From Armatimonadota bacterium (GTDB taxonomy: Bacteria > Armatimonadota > Fimbriimonadia > Fimbriimonadales > Fimbriimonadaceae): a stretch of DNA of 64,000 nucleotides. Below, piece after piece: positions 49,405 to 57,177 of the stretch (position 1 is its first letter; every line of letters starts with the position of its first letter). The notes under the pieces are model-generated. The model ran no database searches. It saw only the letters and a program-made list of their open reading frames with translations, and was not told the origin of the DNA. Made by a program: the position numbers and the translations under genes. The stretch spans positions 16,450 through 80,449 of the forward strand of contig JAFDWT010000043.1 in assembly GCA_018268335.1 (NCBI GenBank). Reading direction: 5' to 3'.

Positions 49405-51845
49405 TATTTGACCCTCCTGACATCGACCCGCGTGTCTTTCCAGTGCTGACCCGGGGCATACACAGCGGGCAAGTAGTACGCCTCGTGGGTCGGTTTGACC
49501 TTTTGATAGGTGTGCACGGAGTGGTATTTCCCGGCTCCCAGGTACCTGTCCCACCACCCGTGGTCCACGCAGACGACGCCGGGCTTGATCGTCTCGGTCA
49601 CCAGCGCCCACAGCTTGTAGGCACCGTAGTCGTTGTAAATCTCCACGGGGTCTCCGTCATGGATGCCTCGTGCGGCCGCGTCGCGCGGGTTGATCTCCAC
49701 CACCGGCTTACGGTTGAGGTTCCGGAGGAACGGGTTGTTGCAGTGGGTGGAGTGGACCCGCCACTTCGAGTGCGGCGTGACAATCGCCAGCGGCATCTCC
49801 TGGGCGGGCTGAGGCAAGTGCTCGAACGCCCAGTGGTAGGTGGGGATCGTCTCGCCCATCTTCTGGAAGATCTCTTCCTCCTTGTAGAACTCCATCCGGC
49901 CGGTCTTCAAGAATTCCCGTTGCGCCCCCTCGGGGAACGGATAGGCTCGTGGCGGGAAGAGTTTGTCTTCGTGGAACTGCTCGTCGCAGCCGCACTCAGG
50001 ATCATGGACTTTGAGCCGGACCGGCCCCTTTTGGAGCATTACTAGGGAGATGCCCTCGACTTCCTTGCCGCCGCCTTTCAGCATCATGTCAATGGCCTCC
50101 TCCTCTGAGAAGTCCATGTCTTTGAGCTTGGTGGGGTCGACCCGGCGGATCAGTTCCTTGGCGACCCACATCTCGGTACGACTGTCGTATTGCGGTGGGA
50201 CGACCTCTTGTTGGATTTGCAGGTATGGGTGGCAACTGGTTCCCACCAGGTCGACCTTTTCCCAGAACGTCGGCGCGGGAAGGACGACGTCGGCGTATTC
50301 GCAGGTCGGTGTCATCGAGAAATCAGTGACGACGAACAGGTCCAGCGCGTCGATAGCGTCCTTCATCGGTGCCGAGAACTCAGTGACCAGCGGGTTCGCG
50401 TGGCTGACAAATAGAGCCTTGAACCCGTTCTTGGGGAACTTGATCTTCGGGTGAATCGTCTCCGTCGGCTTGCCGAGGACGAAGTAGTGCATCGGCACCC
50501 CATTCGGCCGCTTGCCGCCTGGGAACCACCACGGCGAAACGTCGAGCCGGAAGTGGTGCTGGCCCGAGTAGATAGAGACCGATTCGCCCGGCTTTCCATG
50601 GGCGCCGACCAGAGTCGCGAGAAGCAAGACGGCGCGGATCGTCAAGTCGCCGTGGAGCCGGTGGTTGATGCCCATGCCGATGATGATCGAGCTGGGCCGC
50701 TCGGTGGCATAGCGGATAGCGACTTGGCGGATCGTCTCGCCGGGGATGTCGCAAATCTTTGCTACATTCTCCAGCGCATACTCCGGTCGCATGATCTCGT
50801 CTTCGAGCAGTTCATAGACCGGCGTGACCGTAGTCGAACTGCCGTCGGCCAGCTGGACTTGGCGCTTGCCGTTGAGCGCGTAGCGCGCTCCTTCCGGCAA
50901 CTTGAGCGTTTCGGCTGGCAGCTTGGCCAGGCGGTCGGACTCTTCGTCCCAGACGACGAACTCCATGTCCGTCCCCATGCCGACGTCCGAGGCCCGCAGC
51001 CTCATCCCGTTGTCGTCGCGCACCAAGGTGCAGAAGTCGGAGTACTTCTGGACAAACTCCCGGTCGACCAGTTGGTTCTCGATGACGACCCGGCACATCG
51101 CCAGGGCGAGCGCGCCGTCTGTGCCTGGGTTGACCGGGAGCCACTGGTCGGCGCCTTTGGCGGTCTGGCTGCAACGCGGGTCGATGCTGATGATCTGGCA
51201 GTTGTTGCGTTGCTTGGCGTAGGTGGTCAGGAACTTGGCGTCGGGGATGCGGGTCTGAAAGACGTTGCTGGACCACAGGATCGCGGTCTTGCAGTGGCCC
51301 CAGCTCTTGGTCTCGCACTCCACACAGTCGATGCCGACCGTCTGGGTGAAGCCCATGCTGATGTCGCCGTTGAAATCGTAGGCGGTCGCGAACGACATGC
51401 CGAGCAACGCCGCCATCCGGACTTGGGCGCCTTTCTGCACATACCCGGTGCCGACCACTTGGTTGAAGAGCAGCATCGACTCTGGCCCATGCTCGTCGCT
51501 GATCCTGCGCATGTGCCCGGCGATATAGTCGAGGGCTTCGTCCCAGGTCGCCTCGCGCCACTTGTTCTCGCCGCGCTCACCAGTCCGGATCAGCGGCGTG
51601 TGGATGCGGTCGGGGCCGTAGATGATGTGGGTCATCGACATGCCGCGCAGACAGCCGCGCGGGTTGTATTCCTGGCACGGATAGTCCGCCGCCGGCTTCA
51701 GATCGACGATGACGTCGTCGACGACGGTGGCCAACCAGCCGCACGCACCGGTGCAATTGGGGCTGTCTGTCGTCCGGACGACCCGTGTCCGCTCTGTCGG
51801 TGCTTTTGTCGGGCCTCTGCCGGGTACCGCGTGTCGCGTTGCCAT
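49404..51845 (-). CDS. Molybdopterin oxidoreductase, NarG-like catalytic subunit
   Basis: An 813-residue DMSO-reductase-family enzyme. The N-terminal cluster site is NCTGACGW (Cys31, Cys35) with NPRGCLRG (Cys65); the residue four before Cys31 is Asp27 where NarG has His. The probable Mo ligand is Asp161 in DFNGDIS, aligning with NarG's YDWYCDLP, which places it in type II. WSSNVFQTRIPDAKFLT is NarG-like. There is no Tat signal, so it faces the cytoplasm. It is much shorter than NarG (about 1240). I chose ATG 51845 (GGAG seven bases upstream); ATG 51875 is possible. Nitrate reduction is likely; nitrite oxidation or another oxyanion cannot be excluded. Confidence 0.88.
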   Translation of the reverse strand: MATRHAVPGRGPTKAPTERTRVVRTTDSPNCTGACGWLATVVDDVIVDLKPAADYPCQEYNPRGCLRGMSMTHIIYGPDRIHTPLIRTGERGENKWREATWDEALDYIAGHMRRISDEHGPESMLLFNQVVGTGYVQKGAQVRMAALLGMSFATAYDFNGDISMGFTQTVGIDCVECETKSWGHCKTAILWSSNVFQTRIPDAKFLTTYAKQRNNCQIISIDPRCSQTAKGADQWLPVNPGTDGALALAMCRVVIENQLVDREFVQKYSDFCTLVRDDNGMRLRASDVGMGTDMEFVVWDEESDRLAKLPAETLKLPEGARYALNGKRQVQLADGSSTTVTPVYELLEDEIMRPEYALENVAKICDIPGETIRQVAIRYATERPSSIIIGMGINHRLHGDLTIRAVLLLATLVGAHGKPGESVSIYSGQHHFRLDVSPWWFPGGKRPNGVPMHYFVLGKPTETIHPKIKFPKNGFKALFVSHANPLVTEFSAPMKDAIDALDLFVVTDFSMTPTCEYADVVLPAPTFWEKVDLVGTSCHPYLQIQQEVVPPQYDSRTEMWVAKELIRRVDPTKLKDMDFSEEEAIDMMLKGGGKEVEGISLVMLQKGPVRLKVHDPECGCDEQFHEDKLFPPRAYPFPEGAQREFLKTGRMEFYKEEEIFQKMGETIPTYHWAFEHLPQPAQEMPLAIVTPHSKWRVHSTHCNNPFLRNLNRKPVVEINPRDAAARGIHDGDPVEIYNDYGAYKLWALVTETIKPGVVCVDHGWWDRYLGAGKYHSVHTYQKVKPTHEAYYLPAVYAPGQHWKDTRVDVRRVK

Positions 51846-51909
51846 TGCTCGCTCCGGGCGTGTGGCCACGCCCATGCGGCAAGTGTCGAGCCTAAGCTAG
51901 AGACAAACA

Positions 51910-51923
51910 ATGATCTGCGTCAT
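51910..51923. promoter_or_regulatory. Crp/Fnr-type operator upstream of the molybdoenzyme operon
   Basis: ATGA-TCTGCG-TCAT, centred about 70 bp before the ATG at 51845 and about 40 bp before the alternative ATG at 51875. It shares core, spacing and the TGCG spacer element with the site at 42577-42590. The first position suits activation from -41.5. Confidence 0.7.
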
Positions 51924-51955
51924 ATATGGACAAAAACGTGCTTGACGGCAGGAGA

Positions 51956-52558
51956 TCACGGATTATCTGCTGCCAGAAGGGTGGATAGCTCTTCAGGTGT
52001 GTTGACTCCTGTCACCCATTCGGGACGAATCCCGAGGGCAGCAAGACCGTCCCCATCCAAGCGCCGCACGTTGAGCCGAGAAATCCAGTCCATCACCCGC
52101 CCCGACGCCAAGGCGGCGGGCAGCGAATGCCAGGCGGCACGACTGTAGAGGGCGCACAGGGGCTGGTCTCTGCCGCTCACCACTGGAACCACCGCGTCGT
52201 AGTCGCCGATCTCGCCGATAAATTGCTGGGCGACGGATGCCGTGAACAAGGGCACGTCGCACGACAGGACGAAGATGAACTCGGCTACCGGCGTAAAGCG
52301 CGACAGGGCCGCTAGCGGCCCAGCGTACAAGGCGGCGTCATGGACGAAACTGCATCCATCTATCGGCTCCCGGCCCAGGACAGTGACGGGCCAGCCAGCC
52401 TGGATCAGCCTCTCCGCTTGCTGGTCGGCCAACGGCTTTCCTTCTACCAGCATGGCGGCCTTGTCGAAACCCATCCGTCGGCTGGCCCCGCCGGTCAGGA
52501 TCACCGCTTCGCGGTTATGACCATTGTCATAGGTTGTTTGCCCTTGGCCTGCGTACAC
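51956..52558 (-). CDS. mobA: MobA, molybdenum cofactor guanylyltransferase
   Basis: Links GMP to molybdenum cofactor to form the bis-MGD needed by DMSO-reductase-family enzymes such as the one next door. The GTP-binding signature is ILTGGASRRMGFDKA and the metal site DVPLF (in SCDVPLF). The start is unclear: GTG 52558 adds an N-terminus before the usual first strand, while GTG 52504 would begin exactly at the first strand and leave the palindrome at 52516-52531 outside the gene. Neither has a good Shine-Dalgarno. Both are on the minus strand, downstream of the molybdoenzyme promoter region but read away from it. Confidence 0.88.
   Translation of the reverse strand: MYAGQGQTTYDNGHNREAVILTGGASRRMGFDKAAMLVEGKPLADQQAERLIQAGWPVTVLGREPIDGCSFVHDAALYAGPLAALSRFTPVAEFIFVLSCDVPLFTASVAQQFIGEIGDYDAVVPVVSGRDQPLCALYSRAAWHSLPAALASGRVMDWISRLNVRRLDGDGLAALGIRPEWVTGVNTPEELSTLLAADNP
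52516..52531. promoter_or_regulatory. Fourth ATGA-N6-TCAT palindrome, at the mobA 5' end
   Basis: TATGA-CCATTG-TCATA, a perfect 5-6-5 dyad. It lies between the two candidate mobA starts and about 45 bp before the divergent AhpD-like gene. It matches the core and spacing of the other three sites but lacks TGCG in the spacer. It could control mobA (if translation starts at 52504) or the AhpD-like gene. Confidence 0.5.
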
Positions 52559-52568
52559 TGACAACAGT

Positions 52569-52889
52569 ATGGCGAGACTCCCCAAGCGCTACGTGAGGTT
52601 CCACGAGCAGTTCCCCGCTGTGGGCAAGGCTTACGAAGCCTATGGCGAGGCCGTCGCCCAGGCCGGGCCGCTTGATGAGAAGACCCGGTGCCTAGTCAAG
52701 CTAGGCATGTCCATCGCCGCGCGCATGGAAGGCGCCGCCAAGAGCCACGCTCACAAGGCCCTGCAGGCTGGGGCCAGTGCCGAAGAAATTCGCCACGTGG
52801 CCCTATTGGCCGCACCGACCATCGGCTTCCCCAACATGATGGCCGGCCTCGGTTGGGTCGACGAGATCCTCATCGAGCACGCAAGCTAG
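52569..52889 (+). CDS. Carboxymuconolactone decarboxylase/AhpD-like protein
   Basis: A 106-residue all-helical protein of the CMD family (segments [43 protein letters not shown]). AhpD-type members have a CxxC; here the site reads KSHAH, so the peroxidase-partner chemistry is missing and only the His is kept. Function unknown. It is divergent from mobA with the operator-like palindrome between them. Confidence 0.85.
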   Translation: MARLPKRYVRFHEQFPAVGKAYEAYGEAVAQAGPLDEKTRCLVKLGMSIAARMEGAAKSHAHKALQAGASAEEIRHVALLAAPTIGFPNMMAGLGWVDEILIEHAS

Positions 52890-52897
52890 GCAGGGCC

Positions 52898-52983
52898 TGG
52901 TGCCCAGAGTGGGACTCGAACCCACACGGCCTTGCGGCCAACGGATTTTAAGTCCGCTGCGTCTACCATTCCGCCATCCGGGC
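52898..52983 (-). tRNA. tRNA-Leu (anticodon TAA)
   Basis: Reading the minus strand gives an acceptor stem GCCCGGA/TCTGGGC, discriminator A and an encoded CCA. The T-arm is GGGTTCGAGTCCC. The anticodon loop CTTAAAA sets the anticodon as TAA, and a long variable arm (TTGGCCGCAAGGCCG) marks a class II tRNA. Length is 86 bases with CCA. Confidence 0.96.
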
Positions 52984-53020
52984 CTGGGGCAACAGTATAC
53001 AGTCGGCCTATCATAGGCGT

Positions 53021-53284
53021 ATGTCCAGCCGACCGTGGATCGACGAACAGGGCCGGCTCTCGCGCTGGCCGATGAAGAAGAAGGCGGAGCGGCCGGAGAT
53101 GCTGGCCTGGCTGGCCGATCAGCTCCCGGTCGACAAGATGATGACCGAGAAGGAAGTCAACGAGACCATCAAAGCCAAAGTCGCGGTGCTGGACCACGTG
53201 TACTTCCGGCGGTATCTGGTGGACGCCGGCCTGCTGTGGCGCTTGCCGGACTGCAGCAAGTACTGGCGCCCGCCGGGTCCTTGA
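53021..53284 (+). CDS. DUF2087 domain protein
   Basis: An 87-residue basic protein with the DUF2087 pattern: [36 protein letters not shown] and a terminal YWR. The domain is winged-helix-like and often follows a helix-turn-helix regulator; here it stands alone. It is between tRNA-Leu and the ribosomal protein genes. Function unknown. Confidence 0.85.
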   Translation: MSSRPWIDEQGRLSRWPMKKKAERPEMLAWLADQLPVDKMMTEKEVNETIKAKVAVLDHVYFRRYLVDAGLLWRLPDCSKYWRPPGP

Positions 53285-53346
53285 TGCCGGGGGCCTGAAC
53301 CTGTCATCATATGCGTCCGACTCATTCTTAAGGGCGAGGCTGGACC

Positions 53347-53517
53347 ATGGCGAAAAAGAAAGGCGAGAAGAGAGAGATCATCCGGCTGGTCTGCACCGAG
53401 GACAACAAGCACTACGTCACGACCACCAAGAACAAGCAGAACACGCAAGGCAAGCTGGAACTCAACAAATACAACCCCAGCCTGCGCAAAGTGACCCTGC
53501 ACCGGGAGAAAAAGTAA
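53347..53517 (+). CDS. rpmG: 50S ribosomal protein L33
   Basis: A 56-residue protein: MAKKKGEKREIIRLVCTEDN then HYVTTTKNKQNTQGKLE. The sequence is the L33 family pattern through to the C-terminal lysines (TLHREKK). It has one cysteine only, so it is the zinc-free form. It is one base upstream of rpmF. Confidence 0.97.
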   Translation: MAKKKGEKREIIRLVCTEDNKHYVTTTKNKQNTQGKLELNKYNPSLRKVTLHREKK

Positions 53518-53518
53518 G

Positions 53519-53710
53519 ATGCCGAACCCGAAACGCAAATTTTCACACCAACGTACCGCCCTTCGTCGCACCCACTGGCAGACCACCCTGCCCGTGTTGA
53601 GCGAGACCAAGAACGTCGCTGGCGAGCCCCTTCACCGCCGCCACTGCGCCAGCCCCGACGGCTACTACAAGGGCCGCCGCCTGCCGGGCTACAAAGACAA
53701 GTCCGCTTAG
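53519..53710 (+). CDS. rpmF: 50S ribosomal protein L32
   Basis: A 63-residue protein beginning MPNPKRKFSHQRTALRRTHW, the L32 signature, and ending YYKGRRLPGYKDKSA. Only one of the usual zinc-finger cysteines remains (RRHC), so it is a zinc-independent form. It is co-transcribed with rpmG and followed by a strong terminator. Confidence 0.96.
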   Translation: MPNPKRKFSHQRTALRRTHWQTTLPVLSETKNVAGEPLHRRHCASPDGYYKGRRLPGYKDKSA

Positions 53711-53729
53711 AGGCTGGAGGCAAGGGGAT

Positions 53730-53770
53730 AGAGGCTGGGATGCACTGATTGCATCCCAGCCTCTTTCTTT
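53730..53770 (+). terminator. Rho-independent terminator after rpmG-rpmF
   Basis: A perfect 15-bp stem (53730-53744 with 53750-53764), a five-base loop, then TTCTTT, 20 bases after the rpmF stop. Confidence 0.93.
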
Positions 53771-53821
53771 GCCAAGTCAATGCCTTGGGGGGAGACCCGA
53801 CCCTAAAGGGATCGGGCCACC

Positions 53822-53849
53822 CTAGCTCCTAGCTCCTAGCCCCTAGCCT
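53822..53849. repeat. Four tandem heptamers
   Basis: CTAGCTC, CTAGCTC, CTAGCCC, CTAGCCT in direct tandem, just after the convergent DUF4139 gene's stop. It is a short microsatellite-like tract in a small gap; no function is evident. Confidence 0.6.
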
Positions 53850-53855
53850 CAATCT

Positions 53856-55400
53856 TCACCGGCTCGGCTGGTAGAGCTTGTAGGTGTAGTTCAGCTCCAG
53901 TTTGTCGCCGCCTTTGATATCGGTCTCCCAGGTCACCTTGGAGGGCGTGTTCACGTCGGAGAGGCGACGGACGAACTTGGTGATCTTGCCAGTGTGGTCG
54001 GCCTCCGTGGCTTCGCCCACGAGATCCTTGGCGATCATCATTTTCACAACGTCTTTTTTGCGACTGGTGACGACGATCTTTCCGTGAATCGTGACGAGAT
54101 CCCAGACCGGGTTGCCGAACCGGTCTTTGATCTCCCCCCGGACGCGGCCCGTTTCTTCTTCCATTTGGTCCGCCGAGATGTCGAGGGCCTTGGTGATCTT
54201 GACAAACTGTTCGGCGCCCACAGGTGTGTAGGTCAACATGTCCTGTCCAAGAAGCTCCCCGTTCTTTTCCGTCAGGATGGTGCCGGTCGTCAGCGGCTGC
54301 TTGGACGTGTTCTTGAACTTGAGCTCGTGCCAAGTTTCCAGGGGCGGAAGGTTACGGCCCGGGGTGGTGTCCATCGGCATCTGCGGCACGTCGAGGGTGT
54401 AGATGTGCTCGTAATCCGACTTGGCCTGCATCAAGACGTAATAGCCCCGGTCGCCCTTCTTCAATGTCACCTTGTCCTGGCGATAAAAGAAGAGGTCTTC
54501 AGCAGAGAACCCCTCCAGGTCACTCAATGGCATCGGCGCAATGCTTGCTTCGGCGGCCCTGTACGCCATCTGGCCTCCAAACCCACCGCCACCCATCGGC
54601 ATGTTGTTCGCGAACTGGTCGCGGCTGCCGCGGTTCAACATGCCGTTTAAGTACTGCTCGGCGACAACCGCCGCTGAAAATGGGTCGGGCAGATTGATAA
54701 AGGGAATGTTTGGGAAACCAGTGACCAGCCGAAGCTCCAAGCCGTTGATGTCTTCCAGGTCGTCCAAAATGGTCGCCTTGGCCGTCAGAGTCAGCTCCTT
54801 GGGGTCGCTGATGTCCACCTGATAGGCGGGCGTCCATGTCAGACCACGCTGGAGAACCGTGTAATAGACCTTGCCTCCCGGCGTCCCCGACATCCGCACT
54901 GCTTGCTGGCTGCTGGTCTGCTTGGCCTTCCACTCGAGGCCACCGTCCGTCGACATGACGGCGGCGACAAATCCTTTGGGAAACGTGACCACGCCCTCTT
55001 GCGACTTAAAGACGATGATCTGTCCTTCCGCCGACAAGATAGTGCCGACCATCCGACTCGCACCGGTGCTGTTGCCGTTCATCAAGAGCGTGACATTCCT
55101 GCCCTTGTTGGCCTGGATGATTTCGTCGATCGTGCCAATGTCGCGCGAAGTCTCGTCGCTGACCGTCGTGGCGACGATCTCCTTCAGCGTCACGTCTTTG
55201 GGTGCCGAGACCCAAAAGGTGCCAAGGGCGACGTTTTGAGGCTGCCGCAACAGAAGGCGGCCGCTGGCCGGGATCGTGGCCTCGCGCAGCACGACGGCAT
55301 AGCCGTTCTTAAAGAGCGACGCACCGACGACCTTGGCGTCGGTGATCGGATCGGCAGAGGTCGAAGCCAAAACTAGCAGAGCGGAAGTCAAGAGTGCCAT
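53856..55400 (-). CDS. Exported DUF4139 domain protein
   Basis: A 514-residue protein with a signal peptide (about 1-17) and a long beta-rich body typical of DUF4139 proteins (VLREATIPASGRLLL, TWTPAYQVDI, LELRLVTGFPNIPF, and the late segment NTSKQPLTTGTILTEKNG). A Gly/Met-rich loop (MPMGGGGFGGQM) lies in the middle. The ATG at 55400 is preferred over a GTG one codon earlier. Function is unknown in the family. It is upstream of nothing obvious and is 40 bp after the end of recN. Confidence 0.83.
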   Translation of the reverse strand: MALLTSALLVLASTSADPITDAKVVGASLFKNGYAVVLREATIPASGRLLLRQPQNVALGTFWVSAPKDVTLKEIVATTVSDETSRDIGTIDEIIQANKGRNVTLLMNGNSTGASRMVGTILSAEGQIIVFKSQEGVVTFPKGFVAAVMSTDGGLEWKAKQTSSQQAVRMSGTPGGKVYYTVLQRGLTWTPAYQVDISDPKELTLTAKATILDDLEDINGLELRLVTGFPNIPFINLPDPFSAAVVAEQYLNGMLNRGSRDQFANNMPMGGGGFGGQMAYRAAEASIAPMPLSDLEGFSAEDLFFYRQDKVTLKKGDRGYYVLMQAKSDYEHIYTLDVPQMPMDTTPGRNLPPLETWHELKFKNTSKQPLTTGTILTEKNGELLGQDMLTYTPVGAEQFVKITKALDISADQMEEETGRVRGEIKDRFGNPVWDLVTIHGKIVVTSRKKDVVKMMIAKDLVGEATEADHTGKITKFVRRLSDVNTPSKVTWETDIKGGDKLELNYTYKLYQPSR

Positions 55401-55442
55401 CACAGTTCCCCATGGCTCTGACGCTCTGTAGCCTGCATGATT

Positions 55443-57110
55443 TCAGTCGGCCCCGCGCAACATTTCGCGTGCGTGGGTCTTGGCGCTCTCGCCGACCTCT
55501 TCGCCGGCGATCATCCGGGCCACCTCTTCGACTCGGTGGTCGGCTTCCAGTCGCTCGACCGACGTGTGGACTCGCCCGCCCGTCTCTGTCTTCTTGATGA
55601 GGAAGTGCACATCGGCGGCACTGGCGATCTGGGGCAGATGGCTGATCGCCATGACCTGGTTGTGCTGGGCCAAGGTCGCCATCTTGCGGGCGGCGGTGGC
55701 AGCGGCCTTGCCGCTGAGACCTGTGTCGATCTCATCGAAGATGAGTGTCGGTACGCCGGCCCGGCCAGCCGAAGCGACCTTGACTGCGAGCATCAGGCGG
55801 CTGAGTTCGCCGCCGCTGGCGACCTTGCCCAGCGGCCGGGGCGGCTCGCCCGCGTTAGCGGTGAAGAAGAACTCGATGAAGTCCTGCCCGTCAGGGCCGG
55901 GAGTCTGGCGCTGGAGTCGCACCTCGAACTGGGCACTGGGCATGGCCAGTTCGCGTAGCTCGACGGTGACGACCTGGGAGAACTTGCTGGCGTGCTTCTC
56001 CCGGACGGCGGTCAGTCGGGCAGCGGTGTCCAACATCGCGGCCTGCGCGGCCTCGGCCTCGGCGGCTAGCTCGTCTTCAGAAAGGTCTTCGCCCTCCAGC
56101 GACGCCAACTCAGCCTCAGCGGCGGCCAAGTGCTCCAGGACGGCGGCCTCGTCTTCGCCGTACTTGCGTTTCAGGCGCGACAGAAGGTCTTGTCGCGCCG
56201 CGGCTTGCTCCAAGGCCTCGGGGTCGTCCTCCAAGGTCGCGGCATAGGCCCGCACGGTTCTGACGGCTTCGTCCAACACGGCTTGTCCTTCGGCCAACTG
56301 ATCAACCGCCGACGCCAGACCGGGGTCTAGATCGGCCAGTCCGTGCAAGGTGCGCAGGCTAGATTGGGTCGTCGTCAAGGCTGCGGGTTCCCCATCGGCC
56401 AAGGCAGCCAGGACTTCTTGGACGCCAGCCGTCAGCCGGGCGACGTTTTTAAGCCGCGACATGCGGCTCTCCAACTCCTCGGTCTCGCCAGGGACAGGGG
56501 CGGCGGTCTGGATCTCGTCGATCTGGAACCGCAAGACGTCGATCCTCTGTTCGCGGGCTCGCTGGCCGCTTCGCAGACTCGCCAACCGACGGGCCAGCGA
56601 CTCGTGCCGCCGGAACGCCTCCTCAACCGCTACGACCAGGGCCAAAGCCTCGTCGCCGATCCAGGCGTCCAAAAACCCACCTTGCCGCTCCTGGTGCATC
56701 AGGGCTTGATGGTCGTGTTGGCCGTGCATGTCGACGAGCAGCGAACCAATCTCGCGCAAAGTGCCGACCGCTGCGGGCCGGCCGTTGAGCCGGACGGTGG
56801 AGCGACCGTCATGGCTGACTTCCCTTTGCACGACCAGCTGGCCGTCGTCAAACGAGACCCCGTGCTCGGCGCACTTGGCCATCGCCAATGGGTTCGAGCG
56901 CAGGTCGACCAAGAGGGTGACGACTGCCCGTGCCGCGCCATGGCGGACCAAATCCGAGTCTGCCCGTGCCCCCAGCGCCAGGCCGATGGCGTCCACCAAC
57001 AGCGACTTTCCCGCCCCAGTCTCGCCGGTGAGGACCGTGAAGCCAGTGCCCGGGCGGAACGAAGCCCGCTCGATCACCGCAACGTTTTCGACCGTCAGCT
57101 CTTGGACCAT
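55443..57110 (-). CDS. recN: DNA repair ATPase RecN
   Basis: A 555-residue SMC-like ATPase used in double-strand break repair. It has Walker A GETGAGKS (about residue 31), two long coiled coils in the middle, the signature SGGELSRLMLAVK, and Walker B TLIFDEIDTGLSG. Length is normal. It is divergent from the CDF gene. Confidence 0.96.
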   Translation of the reverse strand: MVQELTVENVAVIERASFRPGTGFTVLTGETGAGKSLLVDAIGLALGARADSDLVRHGAARAVVTLLVDLRSNPLAMAKCAEHGVSFDDGQLVVQREVSHDGRSTVRLNGRPAAVGTLREIGSLLVDMHGQHDHQALMHQERQGGFLDAWIGDEALALVVAVEEAFRRHESLARRLASLRSGQRAREQRIDVLRFQIDEIQTAAPVPGETEELESRMSRLKNVARLTAGVQEVLAALADGEPAALTTTQSSLRTLHGLADLDPGLASAVDQLAEGQAVLDEAVRTVRAYAATLEDDPEALEQAAARQDLLSRLKRKYGEDEAAVLEHLAAAEAELASLEGEDLSEDELAAEAEAAQAAMLDTAARLTAVREKHASKFSQVVTVELRELAMPSAQFEVRLQRQTPGPDGQDFIEFFFTANAGEPPRPLGKVASGGELSRLMLAVKVASAGRAGVPTLIFDEIDTGLSGKAAATAARKMATLAQHNQVMAISHLPQIASAADVHFLIKKTETGGRVHTSVERLEADHRVEEVARMIAGEEVGESAKTHAREMLRGAD

Positions 57111-57177
57111 GCCCTACCATTCTGACGGCGACTCGGGCCGCGAAGCACCGAGGGCCTGCCGTCTGCGATAATGAGGC

